64,000 nucleotides of DNA from Desulfovibrio aminophilus. GTDB lineage: Bacteria > Desulfobacterota > Desulfovibrionia > Desulfovibrionales > Desulfovibrionaceae. The notes beneath the pieces were generated by a model. The model did no database searches and was not told where the DNA came from. It saw only the letters and a program-made list of their open reading frames with translations. Positions 1 through 8,160 of this stretch are shown piece by piece. The first letter of the stretch is position 1. Every line of letters starts with the position of its first letter. Location of the stretch: positions 1-64,000 of the forward strand of contig NZ_JAMHGA010000031.1 of NCBI RefSeq assembly GCF_023660105.1, given 5' to 3'. Both the position numbers and the translations under genes were made by a program.

Positions 1-654
1 GGCCTCGCGCACGCGGCAGATGTCCTCGCCCAGGGTCGTGGCGTAGGCCGAGAACTCCTGGCCCAGGGTCATGGGCACGGCGTCCTGGAGCTGGGTCCGG
101 CCCATCTTGAGCACGTCCGCGAACTCCGCGCCCTTGTCCGCGAAACCCTTCTGCAGGCGGCCCATGTCCCCGGTGAGGGCGGTGAGCTTGTTGTACAGGG
201 CCAGGCGGAAGGCCGTGGGATAGACGTCGTTGGTGGACTGGGAGCAGTTCACGTGGTTGTTCGGATGGCAGTGCTCGTACTGGCCCTTCTCGTGGCCCAT
301 GATCTCCAGGGCGCGGTTGGCGATGACCTCGTTGGCGTTCATGTTCGTGGAGGTGCCCGCGCCGCCCTGGATGCAGTCCACGGGGAACTGGTCGTGGTAC
401 TTGCCCGCGATGATCTCGTCGCAGGCGGCGCAGATGGCCTGGGCGACCTTGGCCGGAACCACGCCGAGCTCCATGTTGGCCATGGCCGCGGCCTTCTTCA
501 CCTGGGCCAGGGCGATGATCATCTCGGGCCACTGGGCCAGGGAACAGCAGGAAATGTTGAAGTTCTCCACGGCGCGCATGGTCTGGATGCCGTAGTAGAC
601 CCCGGAGGGAATCTCCCTCTCGCCGAGAAAGTCGTGTTCAGTGCGGGACTTCAT
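1..654 (-). CDS. aspA: Aspartate ammonia-lyase, N-terminal part (cut by window edge)
   Basis: Aspartase: reversible deamination of L-aspartate to fumarate plus ammonia, a cytosolic homotetramer of the fumarase/aspartase superfamily. The visible 218 residues begin MKSRTEHDFLGEREIPSGVY, the usual family start. They contain the GTSTNMNANEV substrate-binding stretch (about residues 98-110) and HVNCSQSTNDVYPTA (about 135-149). Full-length family members are near 465-470 residues, so the GSS loop and C-terminal half lie outside the window to the left. The start ATG at 654 is preceded by GGAG about 9 nt upstream. The TSTNMN and GRTQLQDAVP motifs favour aspartase over class II fumarase, but the latter cannot be fully excluded on half a protein. 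In a fumarate-using anaerobe this enzyme would feed fumarate reductase. A sigma-54-like promoter lies 80 bp upstream. Confidence 0.93.
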   Translation of the reverse strand, partial: MKSRTEHDFLGEREIPSGVYYGIQTMRAVENFNISCCSLAQWPEMIIALAQVKKAAAMANMELGVVPAKVAQAICAACDEIIAGKYHDQFPVDCIQGGAGTSTNMNANEVIANRALEIMGHEKGQYEHCHPNNHVNCSQSTNDVYPTAFRLALYNKLTALTGDMGRLQKGFADKGAEFADVLKMGRTQLQDAVPMTLGQEFSAYATTLGEDICRVREA

Positions 655-735
655 GTGGTCAACTCCGTCTGTGAATGGGTTTCTCACTGTCCGCCGGTCC
701 ACCGGTGGATGTCGTCAGCATTTGTTTCCGAAAGA

Positions 736-750
736 ACAAAATCGGTGCCA
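736..750 (-). promoter_or_regulatory. Candidate sigma-54 promoter of aspA
   Basis: On the minus strand the sequence is TGGCAC-N5-TTGT, so the -24 GG is followed by exactly 10 nt and then GT (consensus GC) at -12. It lies 80 bp upstream of the aspA ATG. It overlaps a small dyad TTTGTT-N8-AACAAA (721-740). A perfect 12-bp palindrome, TCCACCGGTGGA, sits at 698-709 in the leader. Only the -12 C is off consensus. Confidence 0.45.
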
Positions 751-903
751 GGAAGACCAATTCTGGCAACAGTCTAAAATAATTTATTTTTTATTAAGGC
801 GAGGCGGGAGTTGAAGAGGCAAGGCGAATGCAGCAGGTTATGGCCGTTGGTGGTGATGAGCGTGTATGAATAATAAAATCAAAGAGATAAAAAAATAATA
901 TCG

Positions 904-926
904 CCGGGGTTATGCCATAGCCCCGG
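904..926 (-). terminator. Orphan terminator-like hairpin
   Basis: A 9-bp stem (CCGGGG plus three more pairs, one G-T) with a TGCCA loop. On the minus strand it is followed after about 8 nt by a run of seven T. No gene is recognised immediately upstream of it on that strand. The aspA-gldA gap (655-1085) otherwise holds promoters and AT-rich DNA. Confidence 0.35.
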
Positions 927-969
927 TTATGCCCTTTCGCGGGGGGCGGAGAGTGGAAGGATGCTGTGC

Positions 970-998
970 TTGAATCTTTATCTTTTTCAGCATAATTA
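970..998 (+). promoter_or_regulatory. Candidate sigma-70 promoter of gldA
   Basis: -35 TTGAAT (970-975), 17-bp spacer, -10 TAATTA (993-998); a CATAAT at 991-996 with a 15-bp spacer is an alternative. It lies in the AT-rich part of the gap, about 90 bp upstream of the gldA start. Confidence 0.5.
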
Positions 999-1085
999 TT
1001 GGATAAATCATTCCGACCGCCTGTTTTCCCGACATGATGCATGAAAGGCGCGCCGCAACTTCATGCCCAACCAGAGGACGCACCC

Positions 1086-2192
1086 ATGATCAGCTCCACC
1101 GTTTTTCCCGGCCGCTACGTCCAAGGGGCCGGAGCCCTGTCCCGGCTGCCCGGCGAACTGGCCCGCCTGGGCCGCCGACACTTCCTCATCTGCTCCCCGA
1201 CCCCCCTGGAGCGCGTGCTGCCGCCCCTGCTGCCGGAACTTGAGGCCGCGGGCGCGGTCCGGGCCGAACGCTTCGGCCGCGAGTGCTCGGCCCAGGAGAT
1301 CGCGCGGTTGCTGGCCCTGGCCAAGGATTTCGGGGCCGGGACCGTCTGCGCCCTGGGCGGGGGCAAGACCCTGGACGCCGCGAAGATCGTGGCGGCCCGG
1401 CTCGGCGTGCCCGCGGCCATCGTCCCGACCATCGCCTCCACGGACGCGCCGTGCAGCTCGGTGAGCATCATCTATTCCCCCGAGGGCGTGTTCGAGCGGG
1501 TGGAGACGCTGCCCCGCAACCCCGACCTCGTGCTGGTGGACACCGCGCTCGTCGCCGCCGCCCCGGCCCGGTACCTCGTCGCGGGCATGGGCGACGCCCT
1601 GGCCACCTGGTTCGAGGCGGACGCCTGCCGGATCAGCCGCGCCACGACCATCGCGGGCGGCGTGGGCTCCATGAGCGCCCTGGCCCTGGCCCGGCTCTGC
1701 TACGAGACGGTCCGCGACTGGGGCCCGGCCGCGCGCACGGCCTGCGAGGCGGGCGTGGTCACCCCGGCGGTGGAGCGGGTGGTGGAGGCCAACACGCTGC
1801 TGAGCGGCCTGGGCTTCGAGAGCGGCGGCCTGGCGGCGGCCCATTCCGTGCACAACGGCCTGACCGCCCTGCCCGCCACGCACCGGCTGTTCCACGGCGA
1901 AAAGGTCGCCTTCGGCGTGCTCGCCTCCCTGCACCTGACCGGCAAGCCGCCGCTGCTGGTGGACGAGGTCTACGCCGTGTGCGGGGGGCTCGGGCTGCCG
2001 ACCACCCTCGCGGACCTGGGGCTGGACGGGGTCGCGGAGGAGGATCTGGCCCGAGTGGCGGAAAAGTCCTGCGCGCCCGGGGAGAGCATCCGCAACGAGC
2101 CCGTGGAGATCACGCCCGGGCTGGTCCTCGCGGCCATCAAGGCCGCCGACGCGGAAGGCCGCCGACGCAAGAAGGCCGCCGCCCGGGCGTGA
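1086..2192 (+). CDS. gldA: Glycerol dehydrogenase (NAD+), GldA family
   Basis: Iron/zinc-containing alcohol dehydrogenase family; oxidises glycerol to dihydroxyacetone with NAD+ in the cytosol. The 368 residues match the usual 360-370. The N-terminal Rossmann-like half carries the NAD-binding GGGKTLDAAK (about residues 90-99) and the IASTDAPCSS loop. Metal ligands are the Asp in FEADAC (about 176) and the His residues in AAAHSVHNG (about 251-257) and FHGEKVA (about 269). The frame is open 15 codons further upstream, but ATG 1086 is chosen because AGAGGACG lies just before it and homologues start at this point. It is a single gene, convergent with the autotransporter 36 bp downstream with no clear terminator between. 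Related enzymes acting on other small polyols are possible. Confidence 0.92.
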   Translation: MISSTVFPGRYVQGAGALSRLPGELARLGRRHFLICSPTPLERVLPPLLPELEAAGAVRAERFGRECSAQEIARLLALAKDFGAGTVCALGGGKTLDAAKIVAARLGVPAAIVPTIASTDAPCSSVSIIYSPEGVFERVETLPRNPDLVLVDTALVAAAPARYLVAGMGDALATWFEADACRISRATTIAGGVGSMSALALARLCYETVRDWGPAARTACEAGVVTPAVERVVEANTLLSGLGFESGGLAAAHSVHNGLTALPATHRLFHGEKVAFGVLASLHLTGKPPLLVDEVYAVCGGLGLPTTLADLGLDGVAEEDLARVAEKSCAPGESIRNEPVEITPGLVLAAIKAADAEGRRRKKAAARA

Positions 2193-2228
2193 TCCCGGGG
2201 GCGTTCCGCGCCGTCCCATCGCCGTGTC

Positions 2229-5200
2229 CTAGAACGTGAGGACCTTCTGCAGCAGCGCGCGCATGGTCTGCATCCGCGTGCTGGAGCCCTGGGTGTAGCG
2301 GTACTCCAGCCCCAGCTGCCAGCTGTCGCGGAAGAGCAGGTCCGCGCCGCCGCCGAGCACGAGGGTGTTCCGGTCCGTCGGGCTCAGGCTGTACTGGTAG
2401 GTCGCGCCGGAGGTCCCCTGGTCGGCGTAGGCCATGGTGGCCACCCCGCTGTCCGAGAAGTCGCGCTGGTACTCCACGCGCGCGAAGGGCTTGGCCGTCA
2501 GGCTCTCATAGGTGTAGAGCAGCGAGCCGCGCAGGCCCAGGGCGAGCCGGGTGGTCGAGAGGTCCTGCTTGAAGTAGACGAGGTCGTAGGCCCCCGCGCC
2601 GCTTTCCTCGCTGCGGTCCAGGTGCGTGGAGGCCAGGTCCAGCCGCCCGTATGGGGAGAGCATCAGGCTGCTGGTCTTGAATTCGTAGCCGCCGCTGATC
2701 GAGGTGAGCCACTGCGTGCCCTGCCGCTCCGAGGTGGCGTGGGTTCCGGCGGCGCCCACGTAGCGCCGGATGTCGAAGTCCAGGTGGTTCACCCCCACCA
2801 GCCCGTCCAGGAAGAAGCCCTCCAGGGGCAGGAAGCTGCCGTAGAACATGACCCCGTAGCTGTCCCCGGTGCTTTTGCTCCCGTCGTCCCCGATGGTCGC
2901 GTACTCGTGGCCGTAGCCCACGCCCATGCCCAGGAGCAGTTGGTCGTTGACGCGGAAGTCCATGCCCGCCGAGACGCCCGAGGTGGTGAAGCTCGTGTCG
3001 CTGTCCGTGCTGCTGCCGATGGAGATGGCGCCGCCGGTCCAGGCGGAGAGGCCGGTGCCCAGGAGGTCGTCGGTTTCGCTGTCCAGGTTCAGCGAGGGCA
3101 GGGGCGCGACGCGCGAGCCGGACCGCTCGGAGGACTTCGCCGCCGCCATGAGCAGGGAGCCGATGTCCCAGCCGCCGGACAGGCCGCCGAATCCCGAGAT
3201 CCCCAGGCCGGAGGCCAGGGCCGAGAGGGGCGGGGTTTCGCTGTTTCGGGCGGCCGCGCCGGGGCCCCAGGCCTTGGCGTCCCAGGTCCGGGGCGGGAAG
3301 GGCGTGGCCGGGCCGGTCTGGCCGTTGCCGGGGCTCCAGCCCGTGGAGCCGCTGGACCGGCCTCCGGTCCTGGCCTGCGGTGGCGGGGCCCCGTTCCGCG
3401 TGGGCTCGGGCCGGTCGTGCAGGTCTTCCAGACGTGACTGGAAGTTGCTGATCTGGGCCTTGGCGAAGCGGTTGGCGGCGGTCACCTGGGCGGAGACCAG
3501 CCCCTGCACGGTCGCGTCCTGGGCCGGGTTGGGCCGCGCCTGCACCGTGATGGTCACGGTGGCCGGGGCCGACGTCCCGCCGGAGTTGGTGGCGGTGTAG
3601 GCGAAGCTGTCCGCCCCGATGTAGCCCGTGGTGGGGGTGTAGGTGATGCTCGTGCCGCCGACCGTGGCCGTGCCGTGGCCCGGCGCGCTGGTTACGGCCA
3701 CGCTGGCGGGCGCGCCGCCGGTGACGTTCAGGGGGATGGCGTTGCCCGAGCTGTCGGCCAGTACGTTGACGCTCACCGCCCCGGCCACGGGAGCCAGGGC
3801 CGTGACGGTGACGGACACGACGGCCGGGGCCGAGGTGCCGCCCGCGTTGGTGGCGGTGTAGGTGAAGCTGTCCGCGCCGGAATAGCCCGAGACCGGAGTG
3901 TAGGTGATGCCCAGGCCGACGACCGCGGCCGCGCCGTGGCCGGGCGCGGCCGCCACGGCCACGCTGGCGGGCGCGCCGCCGGTGATGCTCAGGGGAACGG
4001 CGTTGCCCGCGCTGTTGTAGGCCACGCTGGTGCTCACGGCGTTGGCCACCGGGGCCAGGGGATTCACGGCCAGGGTATAGCCCTGGGAGCCGGTGAAGTG
4101 CGAGGCGCTGGCGTCCGTGGCCGTGACCGTGAAGGTGGAGGAGCCCTCGACGACGCAGGCGCCGGAGAGCACACCCGCCGCCGAGAGGCTCATGCCCGCG
4201 GGCAGGGCTCCGCTGGTGACGGCGAAGGTGTAGGGCGCGGTGGAGCCGCCGGCCGTCAGGGTCTGGCTGTAGGCCGCGCCGCTGATCGCGGCGGGCAGGC
4301 TGGTGGGCGAGATGGTCACGGTCGGCCCGGCCACGGTGAAGCTCTGGTTCACCTGGGGAGCGGGGAGGTAGGTGGCGTCGCCCGCCTGGTCGGCGTTGAT
4401 GGTGCAGGCGCCGGTGTTGACGAAGGTGAGCGCCCCGGCCCCGGTGATGGTGCACACGGCCGGGGTGGCCGAGCTGAAGCCGACCGTGAGCCCGGAGCTG
4501 GCCGTGGCCGAAAGCGTGGGCGACGTGCCGTAGGTCTGGGTGCCGGGGTTGGCGAAGCTGATGGTTTGGCCGGACTTGGGCGTCACTCCGGCGGACGCGG
4601 CCGAGGCCGGTCCGGTGCCCGCCGAGTTGGTGGCCGTGACGGTGAAGGTGTAGCTCGTGCCGTTGGTCAACCCGCTCACCGTGATGGGGCTGGCCGCGCC
4701 CGTGCCGGTGTTGCCTCCCGGGCTCGCGGTGACGGTGTAGGAGGTGATGGCCGCGCCGCCGGTGGAGGCCGGGGCGGTGAAGCTCACCGTCGCCTGGTGA
4801 TCCCCGGCGGTGGCCGCGCCGATGGTGGGCGCGCCGGGGGCCACCGGAGCCACGGTGAAGCTCTGGCTCACCTGGGGCGCGGGGGCGTATGTGGCGTCGC
4901 CCGCCTGGTCGGCGTTGATGGTGCAGGCGCCGGTGGCGACGAAGGTGAGCGCCCCGGCCCCGGTGGTGGTGCACACGGCCGGGGTGCCCGAGCTGAAGCT
5001 GACCGCGAGCGTGGAGCTGGCCGTGGCCGACAGGGTGGGCGACGTGCCGAAGTCCTGGACGCCGGGATTGGCGAAGGTGATGGTCTGCGGGGTCTTCACC
5101 GTCACGGTGATGGTGCGGGTGGCGGTGGCTTCGCCGTCGCCGACCTGCACGGTGAAGGTCTCCGTGCCCGTGTAGCCCCCGGCCGGGGTGTAGGTGATGC

Positions 5201-6353
5201 TGCCGCCGGGGGCGATGTCCGTGCCGCCGGAACTCGCGGTGGCCCCGGAAAAGCTCAGGGTCCCGCCGTGGTCCGGGGCCACGCTCTGGCTCCAGGTCAG
5301 GGTCTGGCCGGAGCTCGTGTCGCTCACGTGCAGCAGGTCCTTCACGTCCGTGGCGGCCGCGTCGCGCACCACGGAGAGGGTCGTGGTCGCGCCGACGAAG
5401 GCGGGCGCGATGTTGCAGGCGGAGGTGGCGAACGTCACGTCGTCGCCGTTGTAGGGCAGCCCGCCCATGGTCGCGGTCACCCGGTAGTGGTAGGTGGTGC
5501 CGCAGGTCAGGCCGGTGACGGCCGCGCTGACCGGGGTGTTGCTCGAACCCGTGACCGGGCTTTCAGCGGCGGTGGCCGTGCTTCCGTACGCGGTGGTCAG
5601 GCCGTAGCCGAAGGTGACGGCCGCGCTGCCGCCCTGGGGATTGACCACGCCGTTCAGGGTCGCCCCGGTGGAGGTGATGGCGCTGGCGGCGCTGGTGGTG
5701 GCGGAGGCGAAGTCGTAGCTGACGTTGTCCACGTAGGGGTCCAGCCGCTCGCTGGCGACGATCCGCACCTCGTCGAGGCCGATCCAGAGCGAGCCCGGGG
5801 TGTAGGACAGCCAGCCGTAGCCCACCTGCGGCATGGTCTGCGGGCCGCTGTCGTAGATCTTGGTCCCTCCGCTGTAACCCTGGATGGTGACGCTGACCGC
5901 CGCATGGATGCCGCCGCCATTGTCCGTGTAGTTGCAGAGCGCGACCCCGTTGAAGTTGAACTTCCCGCCCCCGGTCCGGGCGATGTCGATCTCCCGGACG
6001 GTTCCAAGGTCGCTCGGCCAATCCGTGATGAGGCAGCCGTCGCCCATCGGGTTCACGCTCGCATCGAAACCGCCGTCGACCGACCAGCGGCTCAGGCCGA
6101 CGACGGAGCGGGAGCCGTCGCGCAGGGTGTAGTCCAGGCCGCGGTAGCCGGCCGGGTTGGCGTCGAGCGGGCCGAGGTCGGTCTGGAAGTTTTCGGTGGT
6201 CAGGGCCAGGGCCGAGGTCGGCAGGAGCCAGAGCGCGAACAGGACCAGGGCGGCGAGGAGTCCCCGGCGCGAAGGCCGGGGCCCCCGCCCCCCGTGTCGC
6301 GGCGTCCTGGCCGCCGGGCCTCGCGGCCCCGTGATGCGTGCTCCGCGCTCCAT
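2229..6353 (-). CDS. Large Ig/Fn3-repeat autotransporter (type Va) adhesin-like protein
   Basis: 1374 residues. An N-terminal hydrophobic signal segment (about 30-51, LLAALVLFALWLLPTSALA) precedes a lectin-like globular region (about 52-215) and an Fn3-like module (about 224-307). Then come an Ig-like module (about 315-420), two near-identical ~80-residue modules (about 423-501 and 596-674) separated by another Fn3, a putative-Ig (He_PIG-like) module (about 678-762) and two 87-residue cadherin/Ig-like repeats (about 764-937). A helical linker and Pro/Gly-rich stretch lead into a C-terminal autotransporter beta-barrel (about 1105-1374) ending in Phe, the usual BAM recognition residue. The passenger should be displayed outside the cell, probably for adhesion. 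It is the last gene of an operon, 10 nt behind three tail-collar genes. The ligand is unknown. The first ATG lies about 30 codons before the hydrophobic core, so a shorter start is possible. Confidence 0.85.
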   Translation of the reverse strand: MERGARITGPRGPAARTPRHGGRGPRPSRRGLLAALVLFALWLLPTSALALTTENFQTDLGPLDANPAGYRGLDYTLRDGSRSVVGLSRWSVDGGFDASVNPMGDGCLITDWPSDLGTVREIDIARTGGGKFNFNGVALCNYTDNGGGIHAAVSVTIQGYSGGTKIYDSGPQTMPQVGYGWLSYTPGSLWIGLDEVRIVASERLDPYVDNVSYDFASATTSAASAITSTGATLNGVVNPQGGSAAVTFGYGLTTAYGSTATAAESPVTGSSNTPVSAAVTGLTCGTTYHYRVTATMGGLPYNGDDVTFATSACNIAPAFVGATTTLSVVRDAAATDVKDLLHVSDTSSGQTLTWSQSVAPDHGGTLSFSGATASSGGTDIAPGGSITYTPAGGYTGTETFTVQVGDGEATATRTITVTVKTPQTITFANPGVQDFGTSPTLSATASSTLAVSFSSGTPAVCTTTGAGALTFVATGACTINADQAGDATYAPAPQVSQSFTVAPVAPGAPTIGAATAGDHQATVSFTAPASTGGAAITSYTVTASPGGNTGTGAASPITVSGLTNGTSYTFTVTATNSAGTGPASAASAGVTPKSGQTISFANPGTQTYGTSPTLSATASSGLTVGFSSATPAVCTITGAGALTFVNTGACTINADQAGDATYLPAPQVNQSFTVAGPTVTISPTSLPAAISGAAYSQTLTAGGSTAPYTFAVTSGALPAGMSLSAAGVLSGACVVEGSSTFTVTATDASASHFTGSQGYTLAVNPLAPVANAVSTSVAYNSAGNAVPLSITGGAPASVAVAAAPGHGAAAVVGLGITYTPVSGYSGADSFTYTATNAGGTSAPAVVSVTVTALAPVAGAVSVNVLADSSGNAIPLNVTGGAPASVAVTSAPGHGTATVGGTSITYTPTTGYIGADSFAYTATNSGGTSAPATVTITVQARPNPAQDATVQGLVSAQVTAANRFAKAQISNFQSRLEDLHDRPEPTRNGAPPPQARTGGRSSGSTGWSPGNGQTGPATPFPPRTWDAKAWGPGAAARNSETPPLSALASGLGISGFGGLSGGWDIGSLLMAAAKSSERSGSRVAPLPSLNLDSETDDLLGTGLSAWTGGAISIGSSTDSDTSFTTSGVSAGMDFRVNDQLLLGMGVGYGHEYATIGDDGSKSTGDSYGVMFYGSFLPLEGFFLDGLVGVNHLDFDIRRYVGAAGTHATSERQGTQWLTSISGGYEFKTSSLMLSPYGRLDLASTHLDRSEESGAGAYDLVYFKQDLSTTRLALGLRGSLLYTYESLTAKPFARVEYQRDFSDSGVATMAYADQGTSGATYQYSLSPTDRNTLVLGGGADLLFRDSWQLGLEYRYTQGSSTRMQTMRALLQKVLTF
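3541..3801. repeat. Ig-like coding repeat, copy 1 of 2
   Basis: A 261-bp (87-codon) unit inside the autotransporter gene, tandem with the next unit and strongly similar to it at DNA and protein level (shared SGNA.PL, GGAPASVAV, APGHG, GADSF.YTATN). Such tandem copies commonly vary in number by recombination. Confidence 0.75.
3802..4062. repeat. Ig-like coding repeat, copy 2 of 2
   Basis: The second 87-codon unit of the tandem pair, in register with the copy at 3541-3801. Confidence 0.75.
4330..4568. repeat. Bacterial Ig-like coding repeat, distal copy A
   Basis: A 239-bp stretch nearly identical to 4849-5087; both encode a module with GACTINADQAGDATY. The copies are 519 bp apart and separated by an Fn3 module, so the duplication is dispersed rather than tandem. 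Confidence 0.75.
4849..5087. repeat. Bacterial Ig-like coding repeat, distal copy B
   Basis: Partner of 4330-4568, the same length and in the same reading frame within the autotransporter gene. Confidence 0.75.
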
Positions 6354-6363
6354 CCGGTCCCGG

Positions 6364-6921
6364 CTAGTCTCCCGGCCTTGGCGGGTAGACGCCCTGGAAG
6401 GCGATGCAGAACCGCAGGGCCAGGTGCGGCTGTTGGTTCTCGTGCTTCTCCATCCTGGGGTTGGTGAACGACGAGATCGCGCCCGCGCCCATTTCCTCGA
6501 TGTGCTCCGTCTCCGATGCGTAGGCCTTGAACTCGCTTGTCCGCCCCGCTAGGCAGCCTCTCCCGAGGGTATGCTGGGCCGCCACGGTATTGTTCGCCTT
6601 CACGGGGATGGAGCAGAGCTGATGCCTGTGCTGGGGGAAGTGCTCAACGGTCGCCATGCTCGCGGGAACGCCGATGGTCTGGCCCAGCTGCCGGGCGCTG
6701 AGCCCCTTGCCCTCTCCCGCGCCGCCGGGAATCCGGCCGTTCAGGTTGGGCAGGGCGAAGGTGGTCCTGCCGTCCCCGCCGTAGCGGTTGCCGATGAGCG
6801 CATGGAGCGCCGCCGTGTCCGGGGACGCGACCTGAAGCAGCTGCCCGTCGCAGCTCATCCAGCCCGCGGGCGTCGCGCCGTGGGCGAACAGGCGTATCTC
6901 GGCGATGAATTGGTCCGCCAT
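6364..6921 (-). CDS. Phage tail-collar domain protein (MdpB-like), third of three
   Basis: 185 residues. It opens with the tail-collar signature IRLFAHGATPAGWMSCDGQ (about 8-26), followed by the GGDGRTTFALPNLNGRIPGG segment (about 48-67), the core of the collar fold. The C-terminal part (FCIAFQG) is the usual beta end. These proteins are related to short tail-fibre collar domains and to the cyanobacterial microcystin-dependent protein MdpB. In bacteria they occur in triplets with no phage morphogenesis genes around. No signal peptide is seen and the function is not known. It lies 13 nt downstream of its neighbour and 10 nt upstream of the autotransporter, so it is co-transcribed with both. 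Confidence 0.85.
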   Translation of the reverse strand: MADQFIAEIRLFAHGATPAGWMSCDGQLLQVASPDTAALHALIGNRYGGDGRTTFALPNLNGRIPGGAGEGKGLSARQLGQTIGVPASMATVEHFPQHRHQLCSIPVKANNTVAAQHTLGRGCLAGRTSEFKAYASETEHIEEMGAGAISSFTNPRMEKHENQQPHLALRFCIAFQGVYPPRPGD

Positions 6922-6934
6922 CTCCGTTTCCTCC

Positions 6935-7462
6935 CTATTCCCGGCCGTCGGGCTGCGGGACGGTCCCCGTCAGGGCGATGCAGAAGTTGATCACCAGCGA
7001 AGGCTGCATGTTGTTGTGCTCCGCGCTGCCGCCCGCATTCGACACGCTGGCCTGATGCAGGCTGCCGGGGGTGGTTTTTTCCGGCTTGTTGGGCGAGTAT
7101 GGTTTCTTGTCGGCCGCGGGCATGGCGGCCAGCATGTGGCCCGCGGGAGAGGCATCTATTCCCTCGGAGCCTACGGCGAAGAGCTGGTGCGAGTGGGAGT
7201 AGAACTTGTCCGCCAGCGAGACGCGCTCCTGTCCGCCGGACACGCCGATGGGAGTGGCGCTGTTCTGCGCGCCGATGGCGGTCCTGCCCCGCAGGTCCGG
7301 GATGTTGAACGTGGTGTCCGTGGCGCCGAAGGCTCCGTTGAGCAGGTGCGCCAGCGCCGGGTATTGGGTGATGGGCAGCGACCGTCCGTCGCAGGGGGCC
7401 CATCCCTGGGGAACCGCCGGAGAGGCGAACAGGCGGATTTCTCCAAGATACGGCTGTTCCAT
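6935..7462 (-). CDS. Phage tail-collar domain protein (MdpB-like), second of three
   Basis: 175 residues with the same architecture as its neighbours: IRLFASPAVPQGWAPCDGR (about 9-27), then FNIPDLRGRTAIGAQ (about 52-66), and FCIALTG near the end. It is divergent enough from the other two copies that this is an old triplication. The start ATG at 7462 is 4 nt after the preceding gene's stop, which suggests translational coupling. There are no phage structural neighbours. It probably forms a surface or secreted trimeric structure with its paralogues, by analogy with collar domains, but that is inference. Confidence 0.85.
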   Translation of the reverse strand: MEQPYLGEIRLFASPAVPQGWAPCDGRSLPITQYPALAHLLNGAFGATDTTFNIPDLRGRTAIGAQNSATPIGVSGGQERVSLADKFYSHSHQLFAVGSEGIDASPAGHMLAAMPAADKKPYSPNKPEKTTPGSLHQASVSNAGGSAEHNNMQPSLVINFCIALTGTVPQPDGRE

Positions 7463-7466
7463 GGAA

Positions 7467-8021
7467 CTACTCCTTCCCTTCAGCGTCCGCTGTCCGGCCG
7501 TCGAGGGCGATGATGAAATTGATGAACATGGTCGGCATCATGTTCTCGTGCGTCATGGGCCTGGGCGCGCCGGTCTTGCCGATGGCCTCCGCGTGCATGG
7601 CGTGGGTGGATCCCTCCCTGCGGTACAGATTGAAGGCGATGCTGTCCGCCAGGTAGTTGCCCTTGGGCGTCGAGCTCGTTCCGTCGCGCTTTCCAGAGGC
7701 GTCGAGACCGGCTAGCAGGATGGAGTGCGAGTGGACCGGGATGTCGTTCTCGGTCAGCATCACCCGCTCCTCGCCGAGGGACTCTCCGCATCGACGCGGC
7801 GTCAGGCCCGGTCCGGTCCCGGCATGGACCGGGACGCGGCCCCGGAAGTCGGGCAGCAGGAATTTGTCCGCCGTGGGGCCCTGGCCGTAGGTGACGCCGA
7901 TGGCCGCATACAGCGCGGGATACTCGGCGATGGACAGACTGCTCCCGTCGCAGAGCGCCCAGCCCGTCGGGGCGTAGGTTCCCGCGATCATTCTGATTTC
8001 CCCGACATACTGGTCCGACAT
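7467..8021 (-). CDS. Phage tail-collar domain protein (MdpB-like), first of three
   Basis: 184 residues. Collar signature IRMIAGTYAPTGWALCDGS (about 8-26), then FLLPDFRGRVPVHAG (about 53-67), and a C-terminal FIIALDG. The start at 8021 is chosen over an in-frame ATG 105 nt upstream because CGGAGGGA lies 5 nt before it and the two paralogues begin at the same point (MxxxYxGEIR). It heads the operon: the promoter region with a CACGTG dyad lies 110-160 bp upstream. Function as for its paralogues: unknown, probably extracellular or structural. Confidence 0.85.
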   Translation of the reverse strand: MSDQYVGEIRMIAGTYAPTGWALCDGSSLSIAEYPALYAAIGVTYGQGPTADKFLLPDFRGRVPVHAGTGPGLTPRRCGESLGEERVMLTENDIPVHSHSILLAGLDASGKRDGTSSTPKGNYLADSIAFNLYRREGSTHAMHAEAIGKTGAPRPMTHENMMPTMFINFIIALDGRTADAEGKE

Positions 8022-8126
8022 GGCTTCCCTCCGGTGCGGGACTGGTCGTTTTTCCAGGCTTCGTCGTCCTCCGCCGGGCGGCCGCTGCGCGCGGACGGCG
8101 GAGTGCTCCGATGATTCTGGAATCAC

Positions 8127-8155
8127 TTCAATCGAATGTGGGAGGTGGAAGTCAA
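8127..8155 (-). promoter_or_regulatory. Candidate promoter of the collar-autotransporter operon
   Basis: Minus strand -35 TTGACT (8150-8155), 17-bp spacer, weak -10 ATTGAA (8127-8132). A good -35 with a poor -10 directly beside an upstream dyad suggests an activated promoter. Confidence 0.35.
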
Positions 8156-8160
8156 AGATA

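Noticed and set aside
794-1042. 82-codon minus-strand open frame in the aspA-gldA gap
   Set aside because: No ribosome-binding site and no family resemblance; it runs through the gldA promoter and a terminator-like hairpin.
3675-6467. 930-codon plus-strand open frame opposite the autotransporter
   Set aside because: Gly/Arg/Ala-rich repetitive translation that reflects the antisense of the Ig repeats; no signal, RBS or domain.
6364-8021. Prophage remnant suggested by three tail-collar proteins
   Set aside because: No integrase, terminase, capsid, tail tube or lysis genes nearby; collar triplets of this type are chromosomal genes in many bacteria.
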